The notes: generated from the letters alone by a model not told the origin. Positions 47,306-58,435 are shown, counted from the stretch's first letter. The stretch: DNA of 64,000 bases from Blumeriella jaapii (GCA_009599575.1 VWND01000001.1:2294001-2358000); one strand, 5' to 3'. A program made the numbers and translations.

Positions 47306-49339
47306 CTATGTCATGTAGTACTTCGGTCCGCCACCTCCTTCCGGCACGGTCCAGTTGATATCTTGCTAACGTTAGCATTTACCCGAATCGACTTTTGATT
47401 GTGTGACTTACCTTGATCCGGAACCTTGATATCGCAAGTCTTGCAATGAATGCAACTACCAAGATCAGCAAGCCAGATTTCATCGCAGTAGGGACAACAT
47501 ACTTCTGAGCATTGATCTGGAACCTCACCCCGATGTCCTTCGTCGCATCCTCGACGTACTCGTACACGCCAGCTGGGCAGAACCTGTTCTCAACCCCCTT
47601 GTACTTCGGCCACGCCGCCGCAGCGTGCTTCTCCCAATCCTTGACCCGCAAGTGGACCGGCTGATCCTCCTCGTGATTCGTGCCCGTCCGGCTCACGCTC
47701 GTCAGGATATCGAAACTTATCTTGCCATCCGGCTTCTCGTACTCGATCTTCTTGCACGCGTCTGCCGTCTTTGTAGCCGATGCGTCGGTGCCCTTGTGAT
47801 TAAGGGTCCACGGCACTTTACCTTTCAGGACGTAGGCCTCGAGACCAGAATACATAATTCCACCGTACAGCTTGAGCGGGCTATGAAAGGAAGGACGCAT
47901 GTTGCGCACTTCCTTGAGCTCCTTCCAGATAAACGATTTGCGAAGGGAATCCTCATAATCATACAAAAAGATTGTGCCTTCGTCAGTGGCGTTGAGGGCA
48001 CTCCACGTTGCCTCTGCAGCCAGCATGCCCGACTTCATGGCTGTGTGTGTGCCCTTGATCTTGGGAACGTTGAGAAAGCCTGCCGTGTCGCCGATGAGAG
48101 CACCGCCTGGGAAGGCAACTTTAGGTATCGATTGAAAACCTCCCTCATTCAGGGCTCGTGCTCCGTACGAGACACACTTACCACCCTCCAAGACGGATTT
48201 GTACAATGGATGATGCTTCATCTTCTGGAACTCGCCGTACGGAGAGAGCCACGGGTTGGGGTAGTCCAGGCCCACGACCAGTCCAATGCTAACCAGGTTG
48301 TCACCAAAATGATACATCCAGCCTCCCCCATACGTATCTGCTGGCAGAGGGTAGCCCATGGAATGTGTAATCTCGCCCTTCTTGAATTTCTCCGGTTGGA
48401 CTTCCCACACTTCCTTCAGGCCGAGACCGTACGTTTGGGGTTGGCTGTCCTTTCGGAGATCGAATTTCTTTATGACCTGCTTCGTGAGACTTCCATGACA
48501 CCCTTCTGCAAACAGCGTAGTCCTGGCGTGGAATTCCATGCCTCTCTCGAAGCTGTCCTTGGGCTTCCCCTCCCTCGAGATACCCAAATCGTTGGTGGCA
48601 ACACCCTTGACCGACCCGTCCGACTTGTACAGCACTTCCGAAGCAGCGAATCCAGGATACACCTCGACGCCGATCTCTTCTGCCCGTTCCCCCAGCCACT
48701 TGGTAAACTGATTCAGACTGACGATGTAGTTACCGTGGTTGTTCATCTGTGGAGGGGCAGGTATGGGGACCGAGCTTCCCTTGGTGAGGAATCGCATCTT
48801 GTCCGTCCCCGCCGGCGTGACATCCTTGAAGCCGCTCTCGTTGCCCTCTGCGAGCCAGTCTGGGATCAACTCGTTGATTGCGGTAGGTTCGATGACCGCG
48901 CCGGAAAGGATGTGCGCCCCGATTTCCCCGGCCTTCTCTAGCAGCAAGACCCTGAAGTCCTCGTTGCCAGCATCGTTTGCGAGTTGCTTCAGGCGAATAG
49001 CCGCACCCAGTCCAGCCGGCCCTGTTCTAGTCAGTGGGAGGATCTTCTCGCATGCCTCCCAGCGTCTCGCTTACCTCCACCGACAATGCAAACATCGACC
49101 TCGTCGCTCTCCCGCTCAACCGACTTGGGATCGAAGTCCTCTTGGACGTCCGCGAGCCTCTTTGCGGTCGTGGTCGAGAAAGCTCGCGAGCGAGGCAGGG
49201 CTCGAGGGAAGCTTGCGCGGCCGCGAGCAAGACTCGACGTGGGATGGCGATGTCTTGGGAGCTGTGCTGATGCTCGGATGGGGTTGTGCCTCAGCAGATT
49301 GCGCTGCAGACTTGCAGTGACAGATCTGGAAGAGGCCAT
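47306..49339 (-). CDS. Electron transfer flavoprotein-ubiquinone oxidoreductase (ETF-QO), mitochondrial
   Basis: Exons 49075-49339, 47503-49021, 47412-47455 and 47306-47361, introns of 53, 47 and 50 nt, 627 aa. The first 62 residues are Arg/Ser-rich without early acidic residues and form a mitochondrial presequence (ending near SRAFSTTTAKRL). The FAD Rossmann motif VDVCIVGGGPAGLGAA begins at residue 81. Next come EKAGEIGAHILSGAVIEP and the C-terminal 4Fe-4S cluster with Cys570 (RFCPAGVYE) and Cys596, 599 and 602 (CIHCKTC), ending in PKYYMT. The enzyme passes electrons from ETF (fatty-acid and amino-acid oxidation) to ubiquinone at the inner membrane. The two small 3' exons carry three of the four cluster Cys, so unspliced reading would lose the cluster. 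Confidence 0.96.
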
Positions 49340-50688
49340 GCTGGAAGGTCAGCTCATTGCCTGGTGTTGTTGCGATGTGGACATCAGCTCGAGGTGCTGT
49401 GTCCTGCGTAACTTGCTACTGTACGTACAGTCTATACAGGCGCGGTATCAGATCAGCATGCCAATGCCATCCGGGCCCGAACTCTGGCCGGAAACCAACG
49501 GCAGCACTCGTGTTGCAACCTTTTTGTCGTCTACAGTTCAGTACTGTAATTTGATGGAGATGATTTTGAAGACGGAATTCCCAACCAGTCGTAAAAAGGT
49601 ACACACAGTACCACGATCAACATCTTGCACCCAAGATGGAGCCGTAGTCTTGAGCGTGACGGTGAAAAGTTCTTCCGAATGCGCATATATCGCGCTAGTC
49701 CCTGGATTGCTCGCGGAACGGAGTCGGTCGAGTTCACACGCGCAAGAAACGACAGTGGCTTGGTCAATGTAGACAGTTTCTGCTGTCCGCCGATGCTTGC
49801 GTGGCTGACTCGCTGGTCGCGACAGAAGTGAGCGTCAATCAGGCTGGCCGTCGTTTGAGAGTTGACTCTGGAGTCGAGTTTGTTTGGCGTGGGCTTGGAG
49901 GCCCCCGCTGTCGTCCCCACCGGCTGGCTGCCAATGCCCAACACAATACACCACGGCCGAGATGCACTCGTGTCCAGCCGAGTTTCCAAGGGAATTCCAA
50001 GGGAAAACCACCAATCCTAGTCGGGGATGCCGCCCAATGTCAGACAGCCGGGGCTCCTCTAACGCTGATCGCTACGCGGAGATCGAGCTCGGCCCCCAAC
50101 AAGATCTCTGGATGATCGCAGCCTAGCTAGCCACGGCGCGGCGAGAAGATCAGCAGGATATTCCGTCGTCAAGCTTCGTTACGGCTTATCCGGTCTCACG
50201 TTGGCCTCTTTGCTTACCGCTCGCTTAGCACTCGCCTATCGGTCTGACAGCGGTTTCCAAAGTAGGCCAATTTTGCTCGGCGGCGAGGATCACACGAGCT
50301 TCGGTTTCTGCTAACCAATACGTTCCGCCACTCGAAGCACGCATTCCCGAGCGAAGTGCTCATTCCTGATTGGGGGCACTTTGATGCAAGACAATGTGAT
50401 TAATGCTGCCTCGTTTCAGTAACCTTGGACAAGACATGCTACGCCCTTGCAAACGAAGTCGTCTTCAGGTATAAGTTAGCACCATGCCGTCCGCGTAGTG
50501 ACTTTCTCTTCTCCAAACCCATCGTCTATCTTTCTTCAATTGCAGGCAATTTCGATTCAAAGAGGTATGCCAACTAGGCTAAGGACTTTGACTTGTACTA
50601 ACTGTTGACAGCTGTGCTCATCCTTTTAACTTTTTACTTACTATCGTTGTGACGGACTTGACGTTCGCACCCCTTTTCTCCCATCAAG
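49340..50688. other. Intergenic, no gene recognised
   Basis: Divergent region between ETF-QO (-) and the small secreted protein gene (+). The stretch at 50640-50688 has the CT-rich leader typical of fungal transcripts. A TACTGTACGTACAG motif lies at about 49421. Nothing else is seen. Confidence 0.5.
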
Positions 50689-51388
50689 ATGAAGAACTTC
50701 GCTTCGATCCTCACGTTCCTTGCCGTCTCGGCCTCCCTCGTTTCTGCTCGTGCTTTGCCGCAGCAGGCGAACGAGATCGCAGCTAGGGCACCAATCTCAG
50801 GTCGTAAGTTGATCTACGGCATGCATAGCTCTTCACTGACATCTGTCAGTTACCACTCTTATCGGGCCAGAAAACGAACAAAAGGAGGAAAAGACCAATT
50901 TAAAGGCTCTAGGAAAGTCCCAAGGAGGCCAAGTTGATGAAAAGGAAGAGGAGAATCCGAATGGGCCCCAACAGATCGTCAGTGGCAAGAACGGAACTCG
51001 GAACAGCAACGATGAAAAGCAGGATGAGAAAGAAAACGGGAATGAAAAGGAACAGGAGAATGAACAGGAACAGGAGAATGAACAGGAACAGGAGAAAGAG
51101 AAGGAAGAGAAGAAGCAGAATGGGACGGAGGTGAGTCGAATCCCCACGCTGTGTGTGCGGGTCACATCTAACCTTTCCGCGTAGAACAAGGAGCCCGAAG
51201 TGGAAAGCAAGGAAGCCAAGACAGAGAAGGAACAGCTCCTTGCCATTATCGAGGGGCTAACGGGCATCGATCCGACCAAGATCCGTGAATCCATTGGTGG
51301 CGGTAATCGTAAAGCTCGCCGCCGCGCTGCTATCGTGGCGACCATCAAGGAGGAAGACGAGCCGAGAAAGTTGGGTAACTCGCAGTAG
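50689..51388 (+). CDS. Small secreted Glu/Gln/Lys-rich protein (unknown)
   Basis: Exons 50689-50803, 50850-51130 and 51185-51388, introns of 46 and 54 nt, 199 aa. Residues 1-20 (MKNFASILTFLAVSASLVSA) are a clear signal peptide, followed by RALPQQANEIAARAP, propeptide-like. The middle is highly charged and contains imperfect EQENEQ repeats encoded by GAACAGGAGAAT units (51046-51092). The C-terminal part has a helix-like segment (EKEQLLAIIEGLTGIDPTKIR) and a basic RKARRRAA cluster. There is no Cys in the mature protein, so it is not a disulfide-rich effector. An NGT site (SGKNGT) could be glycosylated. I do not recognise a family; lineage-specific secreted or wall-associated proteins often look like this. 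Confidence 0.75.
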
Positions 51389-52424
51389 GTGCGTACCAGA
51401 GCTGAGGAGAAGGACTTCTACTGTAAGAGAGACCCCACCCTTGCCTCGTCCGAAGAAAATCTGCGTGACTGACGCGACGTGCAGGCCGTGGCGTAGAAGC
51501 GAGGCATTTTAACAACTTGCCAACGTTTGTTTTGTTCGACTTCGGCAGACGCTAGCTACCCCACCTTATACCCGCGCATGGTGGTAGCGAAGAAAGGGGC
51601 AAAGGGCGAGGGCAGTATCATAATTGGGCAATTTACGAAACCCAATCCGGTCATTTCCAAACGACACAGATCAAAACATGCGAGACATGTGTATCTCAGT
51701 AGTCATCTCTCATGGAGCATAAATTTAAACTAAAAATTTAATCCACACCGACTCGTTGCTCTGTGCCATTTCATTTCCCTCGCCACTCGCTTTTGTTGTC
51801 ATCAAGTTAGAGCAGTAAAAAGAGTGAGAGGTGAGGCAGGTACATGCCTACCTACAGTACTAACTAGGCATGCGCTAGTACTCCCAATAAGCGAGAAGCT
51901 ACATCGAACAGTGCACGGGAGATAAGGTACGGAGGCGCGAGCACGCAGGCGAAATACAGAGGGAAGAGGAGATGAGCAGTGGATTCGACAGGTCCGTTTC
52001 TTGGATGCCGGCTGCGACTGCTCGCTTCGTGGGTAGCGCGTCTGTCCTGTACGAAACCCGGTCTGACGCGGTATGTTCGATAAGTCGTTTCTGGGAAGGC
52101 TGGAGCGGGAAAGAAAATGGGTGTGAAATGTTTATATGTACTTTGATTTGATGTGCGAGATGGGTGTTAGTGTTTGATAGAATAGTTTGAGCCAGGTAGC
52201 GAGGATAGGCGGTTTGAGAGAGAGATGAAAACTCTGCTACGTTTCTTTCCTGGGTTGATCTCAAGAGACAATGAAGGGAAGAGACCCCCTTACTTTGTCT
52301 GATCTACGAGAATTGGCCTCGCGTTTTTCTCGTATCCTCTTCTCCATCAACGTTTTTCAAATTCTTTCTCTTCGTCCCTTCTCTATCCACTTTTTAAGTC
52401 TTGACCCGAGGACTCCATACATCG
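51389..52424. other. Intergenic, no gene recognised
   Basis: The 3' flanks of two convergent genes. A minus-strand frame at 51899-52264 has no protein-like pattern and is not called. Confidence 0.5.
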
Positions 52425-53306
52425 TCACCCCTCCAGCGAGAATCCCACCTCGCTATTTTCCACACCCATCCTAAGAAGGCTCTCCCTCATGCTCTCCGCT
52501 CTCCTCCTCTCCTCGCCCTCCAAGCCAGCAAGATCCACGTCCTTGACCCACTCCCCGATCCCATGCTGCAGCACATTCCTCGCCCTCAACACACTGCCCC
52601 CCCTGTGCCCCATACTCCCATGGAGCGTCATCCTCTCCTTCGCACAGTCGTACACGCCACGATGCAGAATGTTGTTATCATAAAACACCGCATCGCCCGC
52701 TTTGACCTGCACCCTCGCCTCTCCCGGGATGCCCTTCTCAAACGGGCCCGCGTCCCGCTCTGCCTGAGTCCGCGCCCGCTTGTGGCTGCCCGGCACGACG
52801 ATCAAGCTATCGTCGTCATACAGCGCGAGGTTCCACTGCGCGTGCCACGCCGGCTCGCTCAGCCGCGCCAGCTCCTCGGCCGCGCTCGCCGTGGCCGGGA
52901 TGTCGTCCCGGTGCCAGCGGAGCTCGAAGTCGCGGTCCGGCCGCACCAGCAGGTTGAACAGCTCCATGACCAGGTCCGAGTCCTCGCATTGCAGCAGCTC
53001 CTTGACGATGGCGATGACAGGCTCGGAGAAGTAGTGCGAGGTGAAGAGTTGCGAAGCCGGGAGGGAAGGGTGCATGAGGAATTGGACGCCCCAGATTCCG
53101 TCGGCAGCGGGGTTTTGGCCTGCTGGGATGGTCCAGGGCGGGAATTGCTTTGGAAGGGTGCGTACCCAGGGCCAGGCGCCGGAGCGGGCGGTGGTGACGG
53201 CTTGTTCGCTCGCGGCGCGGAGGCTGGTGAGTTGAGATGGGCTTAGGAGCGAGGGGATGAGGACGAAGCCGTCGCGGTTGAGAGCGTCGAGGTGGGGTGA
53301 TGGCAT
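52425..53306 (-). CDS. Phytanoyl-CoA dioxygenase (PhyH)-family Fe(II)/2-oxoglutarate oxygenase
   Basis: Single exon, 293 aa, starting MPSPHLDALNRDGFVLIPSLLS, which is the usual N-terminal layout of the family (DGF near residue 13). The facial triad is readable: His132 and Asp134 in LRWHRDD, and His215 in NNILHRGVYD. Arg225 (KERMTLHGS) is placed to bind the 2-oxoglutarate carboxylate. A GDAVFYDNNILHRG strand and VVPGSHKR loop support the double-stranded beta-helix fold. Members hydroxylate lipids or secondary metabolites; nothing nearby points to a substrate, and no biosynthetic cluster surrounds it. Probably cytosolic: no targeting signal is visible. Confidence 0.92.
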   Translation of the reverse strand: MPSPHLDALNRDGFVLIPSLLSPSQLTSLRAASEQAVTTARSGAWPWVRTLPKQFPPWTIPAGQNPAADGIWGVQFLMHPSLPASQLFTSHYFSEPVIAIVKELLQCEDSDLVMELFNLLVRPDRDFELRWHRDDIPATASAAEELARLSEPAWHAQWNLALYDDDSLIVVPGSHKRARTQAERDAGPFEKGIPGEARVQVKAGDAVFYDNNILHRGVYDCAKERMTLHGSMGHRGGSVLRARNVLQHGIGEWVKDVDLAGLEGEERRRAESMRESLLRMGVENSEVGFSLEG

Positions 53307-53843
53307 TTGGATCGTGTTCTCGACGGAGGAGAGATGCGTTTGTGTTTTAGGTGATCCTCTTAGACACCGATACTCTCAGGTACAGCTGGTTCTTTGGTGA
53401 CCAAGCCTGGATCGTGGGGTGGGTATGTTGGAACTGTTTCCAGTAGGTCAGGTCATTGAAAATAGTTGTGGTGCAAAGATGACTACACACACCGTTGTTC
53501 GAGCTTCTTCGAGCTTGTTCTGAAAGGACGGGCTTATTTGTGCTTATGTAGAGTATATATTACATGTATGTCAGAAATGTCAGAAAAACCAAAGACTAAG
53601 TAGCGTCTCGGGTAGGGTGAATGGATTGTTGACTTGCTAAAGCCAAGCCGGCGTCGAAGATGGGGTGGACCATCAAGATCTGGTCACGTGATAACTTCTA
53701 GCTTCTTTTTCTCGTGTAATGCCTTTGATATCTAAGTCATACAGTAGCATCTTAGAAATCATGAGATTCTGTACCTGTTGCCCTATTCCGGCAGACCGCA
53801 TGCTCAGCCGTCACGGTGCTGACTGAGTTAATACCGCCCTCAT
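53307..53843. other. Intergenic, no gene recognised
   Basis: Promoter of the PhyH gene and 3' flank of the small candidate at 53844. No other signal is seen. Confidence 0.5.
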
Positions 53844-54063
53844 CTATTTTGCTCTCATCCCATTCTCTGCAAACCCCCTCGCCAAATCCTCCTGCGCAGC
53901 TAAAGCTTCCTCCGTGCCCAGCGGCACCAAGCAATGGTCGTGATAGAAGCCGCTCACCGGATGCTGTTGTGAAAAAGACGAATGTGACGGGATAGATGCT
54001 GGCTCGGAGGCTGGATTCTCTGGCTGCTGCTGGACGCGCATTGTTGAGCAATCTCAGGGCCAT
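53844..54063 (-). CDS. Candidate small mitochondrial-type protein (splice or frameshift unresolved)
   Basis: Starts at 54063 with MALRLLNNARPAAARESSLR, a presequence-like N-terminus, then ASIYPVTFVFFTTAS. Two readings follow. (1) A 58-nt intron from a good GTGAGC donor (53957) to a TTTAG acceptor (53900), joined in phase, gives 53 aa ending AAQEDLARGFAENGMRAK. (2) No intron but a one-base frameshift, because the putative intron itself reads GFYHDHCLVPLGTEEAL in the same frame as the end, and looks protein-like. The family is not recognised; a small inner-membrane or respiratory-complex protein is a guess from size and composition only. Confidence 0.5.
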
Positions 54064-54267
54064 GCTTTAAAACAGAGGAGAGACGGCACTTCTATGAGAT
54101 GTGACGCAAGAAAGCGCAATTGTCGATGAGGTATTGATAGGTTGAAGTTGTCAGTAAGTACATCCTCCCTGCAGCTTCCCGGACGGCGTCTACATGTCTC
54201 AGCTCGAACGTCACATCCACAGCTTCCACTGAGCCAGCCCACAACACCAAACACTCCCGCCCTCGAT

Positions 54268-55666
54268 ATGGCTCAAATCACATCTCCGGATGTGATGATC
54301 CCTCTCACGATCACTATATCTCCTGAAGACGGAGACACTACTACTATCCTCGAGCCGCTCATACAGCGTCTCATGCCGCTGTTGCCAGGGTGGGTCTATC
54401 CGGCCCTTGGGGCATCGGTCAACATTGTCACATTGACGGGAGGGGTGAACAACACCGCAAGTCTTGTGATTCCCAAACACAACGTGCTTGTCAATGGCTA
54501 ACGTTCACGGTGGCAGCTATGCAAAGCAAGCCAGCATTGCAACGGTGTCCGTATTGCTGACCTTCAGGTGCTGATTCGAATTTACGGAAACAGCACGAGC
54601 GTCTTGGTGGACCGGGAGAGTAAGCCCCCCTCCGCGACTTGGAAAGAGAACACTACTGACTTCGCGACAGGGGAACTCGAGTGCCATCGGATACTTCATC
54701 AGCGTGGTCTGGCTCCTCGTCTCTTTGCCCGTTTCAACAACGGCTATGTCTATGAATTCACGTCCGGTACGGTGTGCACGCTAGACGCCCTCCGTGTGCC
54801 TCACCTCTACACACTTGTTGCTCGCCACATGGCCGAGTGGCATGCTGTTGTTCCCGTGGAGAAATCGAGTCAGGGAGAACCGACTCCCAACCTTTGGTCG
54901 GTTCTGGAGAAGTGGATCCACGCCTTGCCAGCAGTGTCAGAGGAGGACAAAGCCAGGAAGCAATCTTTTCTGAAGGAACGCGAGTATCTACAAGCTAAGT
55001 TCACAGGGAGAAAGGTAGAAAACTCGACGCCCGGATGGAATCAAGTCCCGTGCTAATCATTATATGTCTAGCTCGTTTTCTCACACTGCGACTTGATTCA
55101 TTCAAATATCATTATGCTGCATGGTACAGCACAGTCTATGCTACCCAATTCAGCTCCAGAAACGGCCTATGATGTCCGCTTCATTGATTTTGAATATGCC
55201 ATGGCAGCACCTGCTGCCTTCGACATCGCTTGCCACCTCTCGGAGTGGGTCGGCTACGAACTTGACTACCGCCTTTTACCTAGCATAAACCAACGAAGGG
55301 AGTTCATGGCGCAGTATGTGATGGCTTATAACCAGCTCCGTGACCCCAATAACAGCGAAGGTCTCGATCTCCAATCACTTGTTGCAGAGGTCGACTCGCA
55401 CAGGGGTCTTCCTGGATTGTTCTGGTGAGGTCTTTCGCTTCCGTTACTTCTTTCGAGGCAATCCTGACAGATCTAGGGGCATCGCTGCCCTCATACAAGC
55501 TGCTGAATCAAATGACAAGATGGACTTTGACGCTTATGGGAATAAGCGAATCGAGGAGTATTGGGAGTGGCGTGCGGAGGAGGACGGCTCGAGGGCTAGT
55601 TCAGGAGCGAATATGCCCCTTCGCGAATGCAAGTGGCTCGGATATCCATACCAAGCTAAACCCTGA
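54268..55666 (+). CDS. Ethanolamine/choline kinase family protein
   Basis: Exons 54268-54456, 54517-54619, 54671-55014, 55072-55424 and 55477-55666, 392 aa. Intron 1 (54457-54516) has a GCAAGT donor and CTAAC branch site, a GC-AG intron; the rest are GT-AG. The kinase features are LTGGVNNT (phosphate-binding region), VLIRIYGNST, then ERELECHRILHQRGLAPRLF, the catalytic HCDLIHSNII (Asp219, Asn224) and FIDFEYA (metal-binding Asp). After that come the family-typical FDIACHLSEWVGYELDY and a final PGLFWGIAALIQAAES. It phosphorylates ethanolamine (or choline) in the Kennedy pathway for phospholipid synthesis, in the cytosol. GVNNTL and DFEYA favour ethanolamine kinase, but specificity is not certain. 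An in-frame upstream ATG (54142) would add 42 residues and is not favoured. Confidence 0.92.
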
Positions 55667-55736
55667 ATGACGACTGAATATGAGAGCAGACTGAGGGCAA
55701 GCATTCAACAGGTCTACTACATCAAAATCCATGATT

Positions 55737-56570
55737 TTACATTCTAGGGGTGTTGTCCTCGAGTGTTCCTAGTGCCGCCTGGGCCTCCAAGATCAGCTGA
55801 GTATCAACGCCCCCTTGGACAGCCAGGCGGAGCAGCAGATCTTTCCAAGGCCTGACTGGAAATTTTCTCAGCATGAGGCTCTTGTTTTGTTGCGACATTC
55901 TTAACCAGTCCTGATGCTGAGCTTCACTTGCAGATCCGCTCTTCGACGCTTCCATCAGACCAACAAACGACTCTGCTGCTAGGTCGAACCCCTGAGGCTG
56001 ATGACTCTCTAGAAATACTCCCTGCAAGCTGTCTCCGTACACCTGGCGAAGCGCGTTGAACTTCGATACCACAAATGGGAGACTGGCGATCGACGCCAGG
56101 GCAGGCCCCAAGCCTACGCTCTCGACATCTGCAGTGTTTGGGGTGTAGACCACCCCCCCGTTCGTGGCGACCGCAAGTCGAAGCAGGTCCTTCTCATCCA
56201 GGACCGCCTTCGAGCCTTGGAACCCCGAGATCAATGGCACACCACCCAGGAACCGAATGTCGTCTACCAGGCCCTCCTCCCGCGCCAGCTTCTGCAGCTC
56301 CGCAGCATACGCGCGATCCTCCTCCGGGTCACCAAAGATCAACAAATACGGAATCGCCAGCCCTCGCTTCGCCGCGACCATCTTCACAGCTGCCAGAACG
56401 CGAATCGAGATCTCGATGCCCTTGACGGGGAAGATCCGATTCGGACACAGCAGAACCGGCCGTCCCGCAGAGACGCCATCCCGCACGCCCAAGCCGCTCA
56501 GGAACCTCGCGACTATGCCGTCCCCGTTCAAGCGCACACCTCCCTGTGATAGCCTGATGGCCTTAGGCCA
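55737..56570 (-). pseudogene. Glycosyltransferase (GT-B fold, group 1-like), 5' part removed by LTR insertion
   Basis: Reading frame continues from about 56570 down to the stop at 55737 (about 270 codons) without a proper start. It shows GVRLNGDGIVARFL, RPVLLCPNRIFPVKGIEISI, YLLIFGDPEEDRAYAAELQ, VDDIRFLGGVP and ADVESVGLGPALASIASLPFV, where a C-terminal GT-B domain has its donor-binding E-x7-E-like element. Only the C-terminal half is present. The 5' side meets the retrotransposon LTR (from about 56546), so the gene was probably interrupted by insertion. The missing N-terminal half would be expected on the far side of the element, beyond 64000. The retained half has no internal stop, so the break may be recent relative to drift. 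Confidence 0.72.
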
Positions 56571-56673
56571 TTATTGAGCACAGACCACTTAGGTCACAGC
56601 CTATTCTTTCGTTTCCTGTAGACTTAGTTCTAGATTAATCAAGCACCCCTCGTGGAGGTATTTCAAAGCTTCA
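56546..56673 (+). repeat. Probable 5' LTR
   Basis: Starts near TGTGATAGCC and ends near CTTCA, two bases before the primer-binding site. It contains an inverted TGGCC-TTA-GGCCA near 56558. The exact 5' edge (56546 or a later TG) is uncertain because the 3' LTR is not in view for comparison. Confidence 0.5.
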
Positions 56674-56675
56674 AC

Positions 56676-56699
56676 TGGTGCCCTCCGCAGGGAGTCGAA
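56676..56699 (+). other. tRNA primer-binding site
   Basis: Begins TGGTGCCCTCCG and goes on to GAGTCGAA. Its reverse complement reads like a tRNA 3' end including a TTCGA-type T loop, acceptor strand and CCA. The complementarity appears to extend past the usual 10-18 bases into the T arm. I could not assign the amino acid. Confidence 0.6.
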
Positions 56700-57134
56700 C
56701 AAGCCCTTTTTCGCAGTCGAGTTATTGCACAAAGGTCGAAAGAATCGAATTGTCACCCGGAAAAGAAGATCGAAACACCCAAAAGAGCCTTTACCCAAAG
56801 ACCTCATCAAAAAGACTTGAAATCGATCAAAGAAAAAACCCAGGACAAGAAGGACATCACTGAAAAAACAAACCCCGAAAACGCCATTGACCACAGAATA
56901 CGCCATCGAATCACGACACGAAGGACAACTTCAAGACCTTACAAAAGGGTCGACACCAACACCCAAAAGCTAGGAAAGAAGACCCATACAAAAGAAGGAT
57001 AACAACAGGGTCATTGAAAGGAAGTTCATACAACACGAAGAACCACAGTCCCAAATACACACGACAAAAGGCCTTTCAAAACTTCAATTCAGCAAAGGTC
57101 TGAATAAGGCCAAAATCGAAGACGTCAGCACTTA

Positions 57135-58435
57135 ATGAAGGAAGATGCGCACGAGTGGAGAGATACACCTGCTTCTCCATCAACCAACTCCGAGAGCCAT
57201 TCTACACAGTCAGGACCAACGTCGAAAGACACTTCACCCACCATACCCACGCCAGGCCCTGCAAAACCCAACAACAATCAACTATCGGCAGAGACCCTCA
57301 GAAGGCTTATGTCGGATACCCGCCAAAGGCTCCAGCAATTCCCAAATGCATTCGCAAGCAAAGCAGAGAAGAAGCAGTCTGACAAAGCCATAAAAGGCCT
57401 TAGCACAGGTCTATCATTCAGACAAGTTGAAGACTTGAACCGGCAGCTGAAAGCAAACTCCTTTAAAACGCCAGAACACCGAGAAAAGATAGAGACAAGA
57501 ACACCTCAACAAATCCCCAATATGCCCGTTCTAAGGATGCCGCGGTTTGAGAGATGCAAGGACTATGATGGGGAGATGCCGGCCGAGTATTGGCTGGATA
57601 AATTGGACTACGACTTCGAGGTGGATGGACAATTTGACCCTAAGCCATCCACATACCTCAGAGCCATATCCATCCTTCTAACAGAAGAAACTGCTTCTAA
57701 GTTCAAAAGCAACCCGCGCATGCGTGCTATCATAGCTAACCGCTTATCTGCCAAAGCCCAAGAGAAAACTGAAGTCATTGAGTAGCTGAAAGCCCAATAC
57801 CCAACCGATAAAGACCCTATGGAAAAAACTAATATCTTCCGTAATATGCGTGATCTTGCACAAAACAAGGAAGAAACCCTATCCCAATACTACCTTCGAA
57901 CCCTAGCTCTATTAAAGAAGACTGGTGGGAAGGACCTTGACAAGAACGCCATAAACAACCAGTACGAGAACCAACAATCGGATTCAGATCGGTACATCCT
58001 AAAGTCCATCACTACGGCCTTTGTGATTAGGGTGAGAAATGAAAAGTTGAGGACCCACGCTCTGTCGAACAACGTTCTGTTGTATCCATGCTTGTGGAAG
58101 GCATATGAAATCTTGTGCCTCTCTCAGTCTGCTCTAAAGACCCAAGAGAGAATTCAGGCAGAGAGATTAATAAAAAGAACTTCCACAACAAGTTAATGAA
58201 ATTCGTGAAAAAAGGCTTGGGTATGCCAGTAGCAGTCGCTATAGCAACCTACCAAGGAAAGCAATACGTGGAATATACTCAAAAACAGACGCTAACATTG
58301 ACAAACCTTGGCCAAACTGTAAAACCTGTTCCAGCCGCAAATAACGCCCAATCCCAGCAGAACCGCAACAAAACCCCAGCTCAACAAGATCAGAATACGA
58401 GTGATGCGCGTGCTAACTTGAAAGCAAACTGAAAC
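57135..58435 (+). pseudogene. Retrotransposon gag (capsid part)
   Basis: The frame 57135-57785 (Ser/Thr/Pro-rich N-terminus, then RMPRFERCKDYDGEMPAEYWLDK-type capsid sequence, split here for length) stops at TAG 57783. It continues in phase to 58196 with NIFRNMRDLAQNKEETLSQY, then shifts frame and continues with an Asn/Gln-rich linker to TGA 58430. The YDGxMPAEYWLDKLD pattern is typical of Ty3 gag. Stops 57783 and 58430 fall where Trp would be expected. Confidence 0.75.

Noticed and set aside
47625..48941. 438-codon open frame antisense to ETF-QO
   Set aside because: It lies wholly over the conserved ETF-QO coding exon; the minus-strand protein is unmistakable and the plus frame has no family pattern.
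56676..56700. Possible tRNA gene on the minus strand
   Set aside because: Only the 3' part of a tRNA is present, with CCA-complement encoded and an LTR end just before it; this is a primer-binding site.
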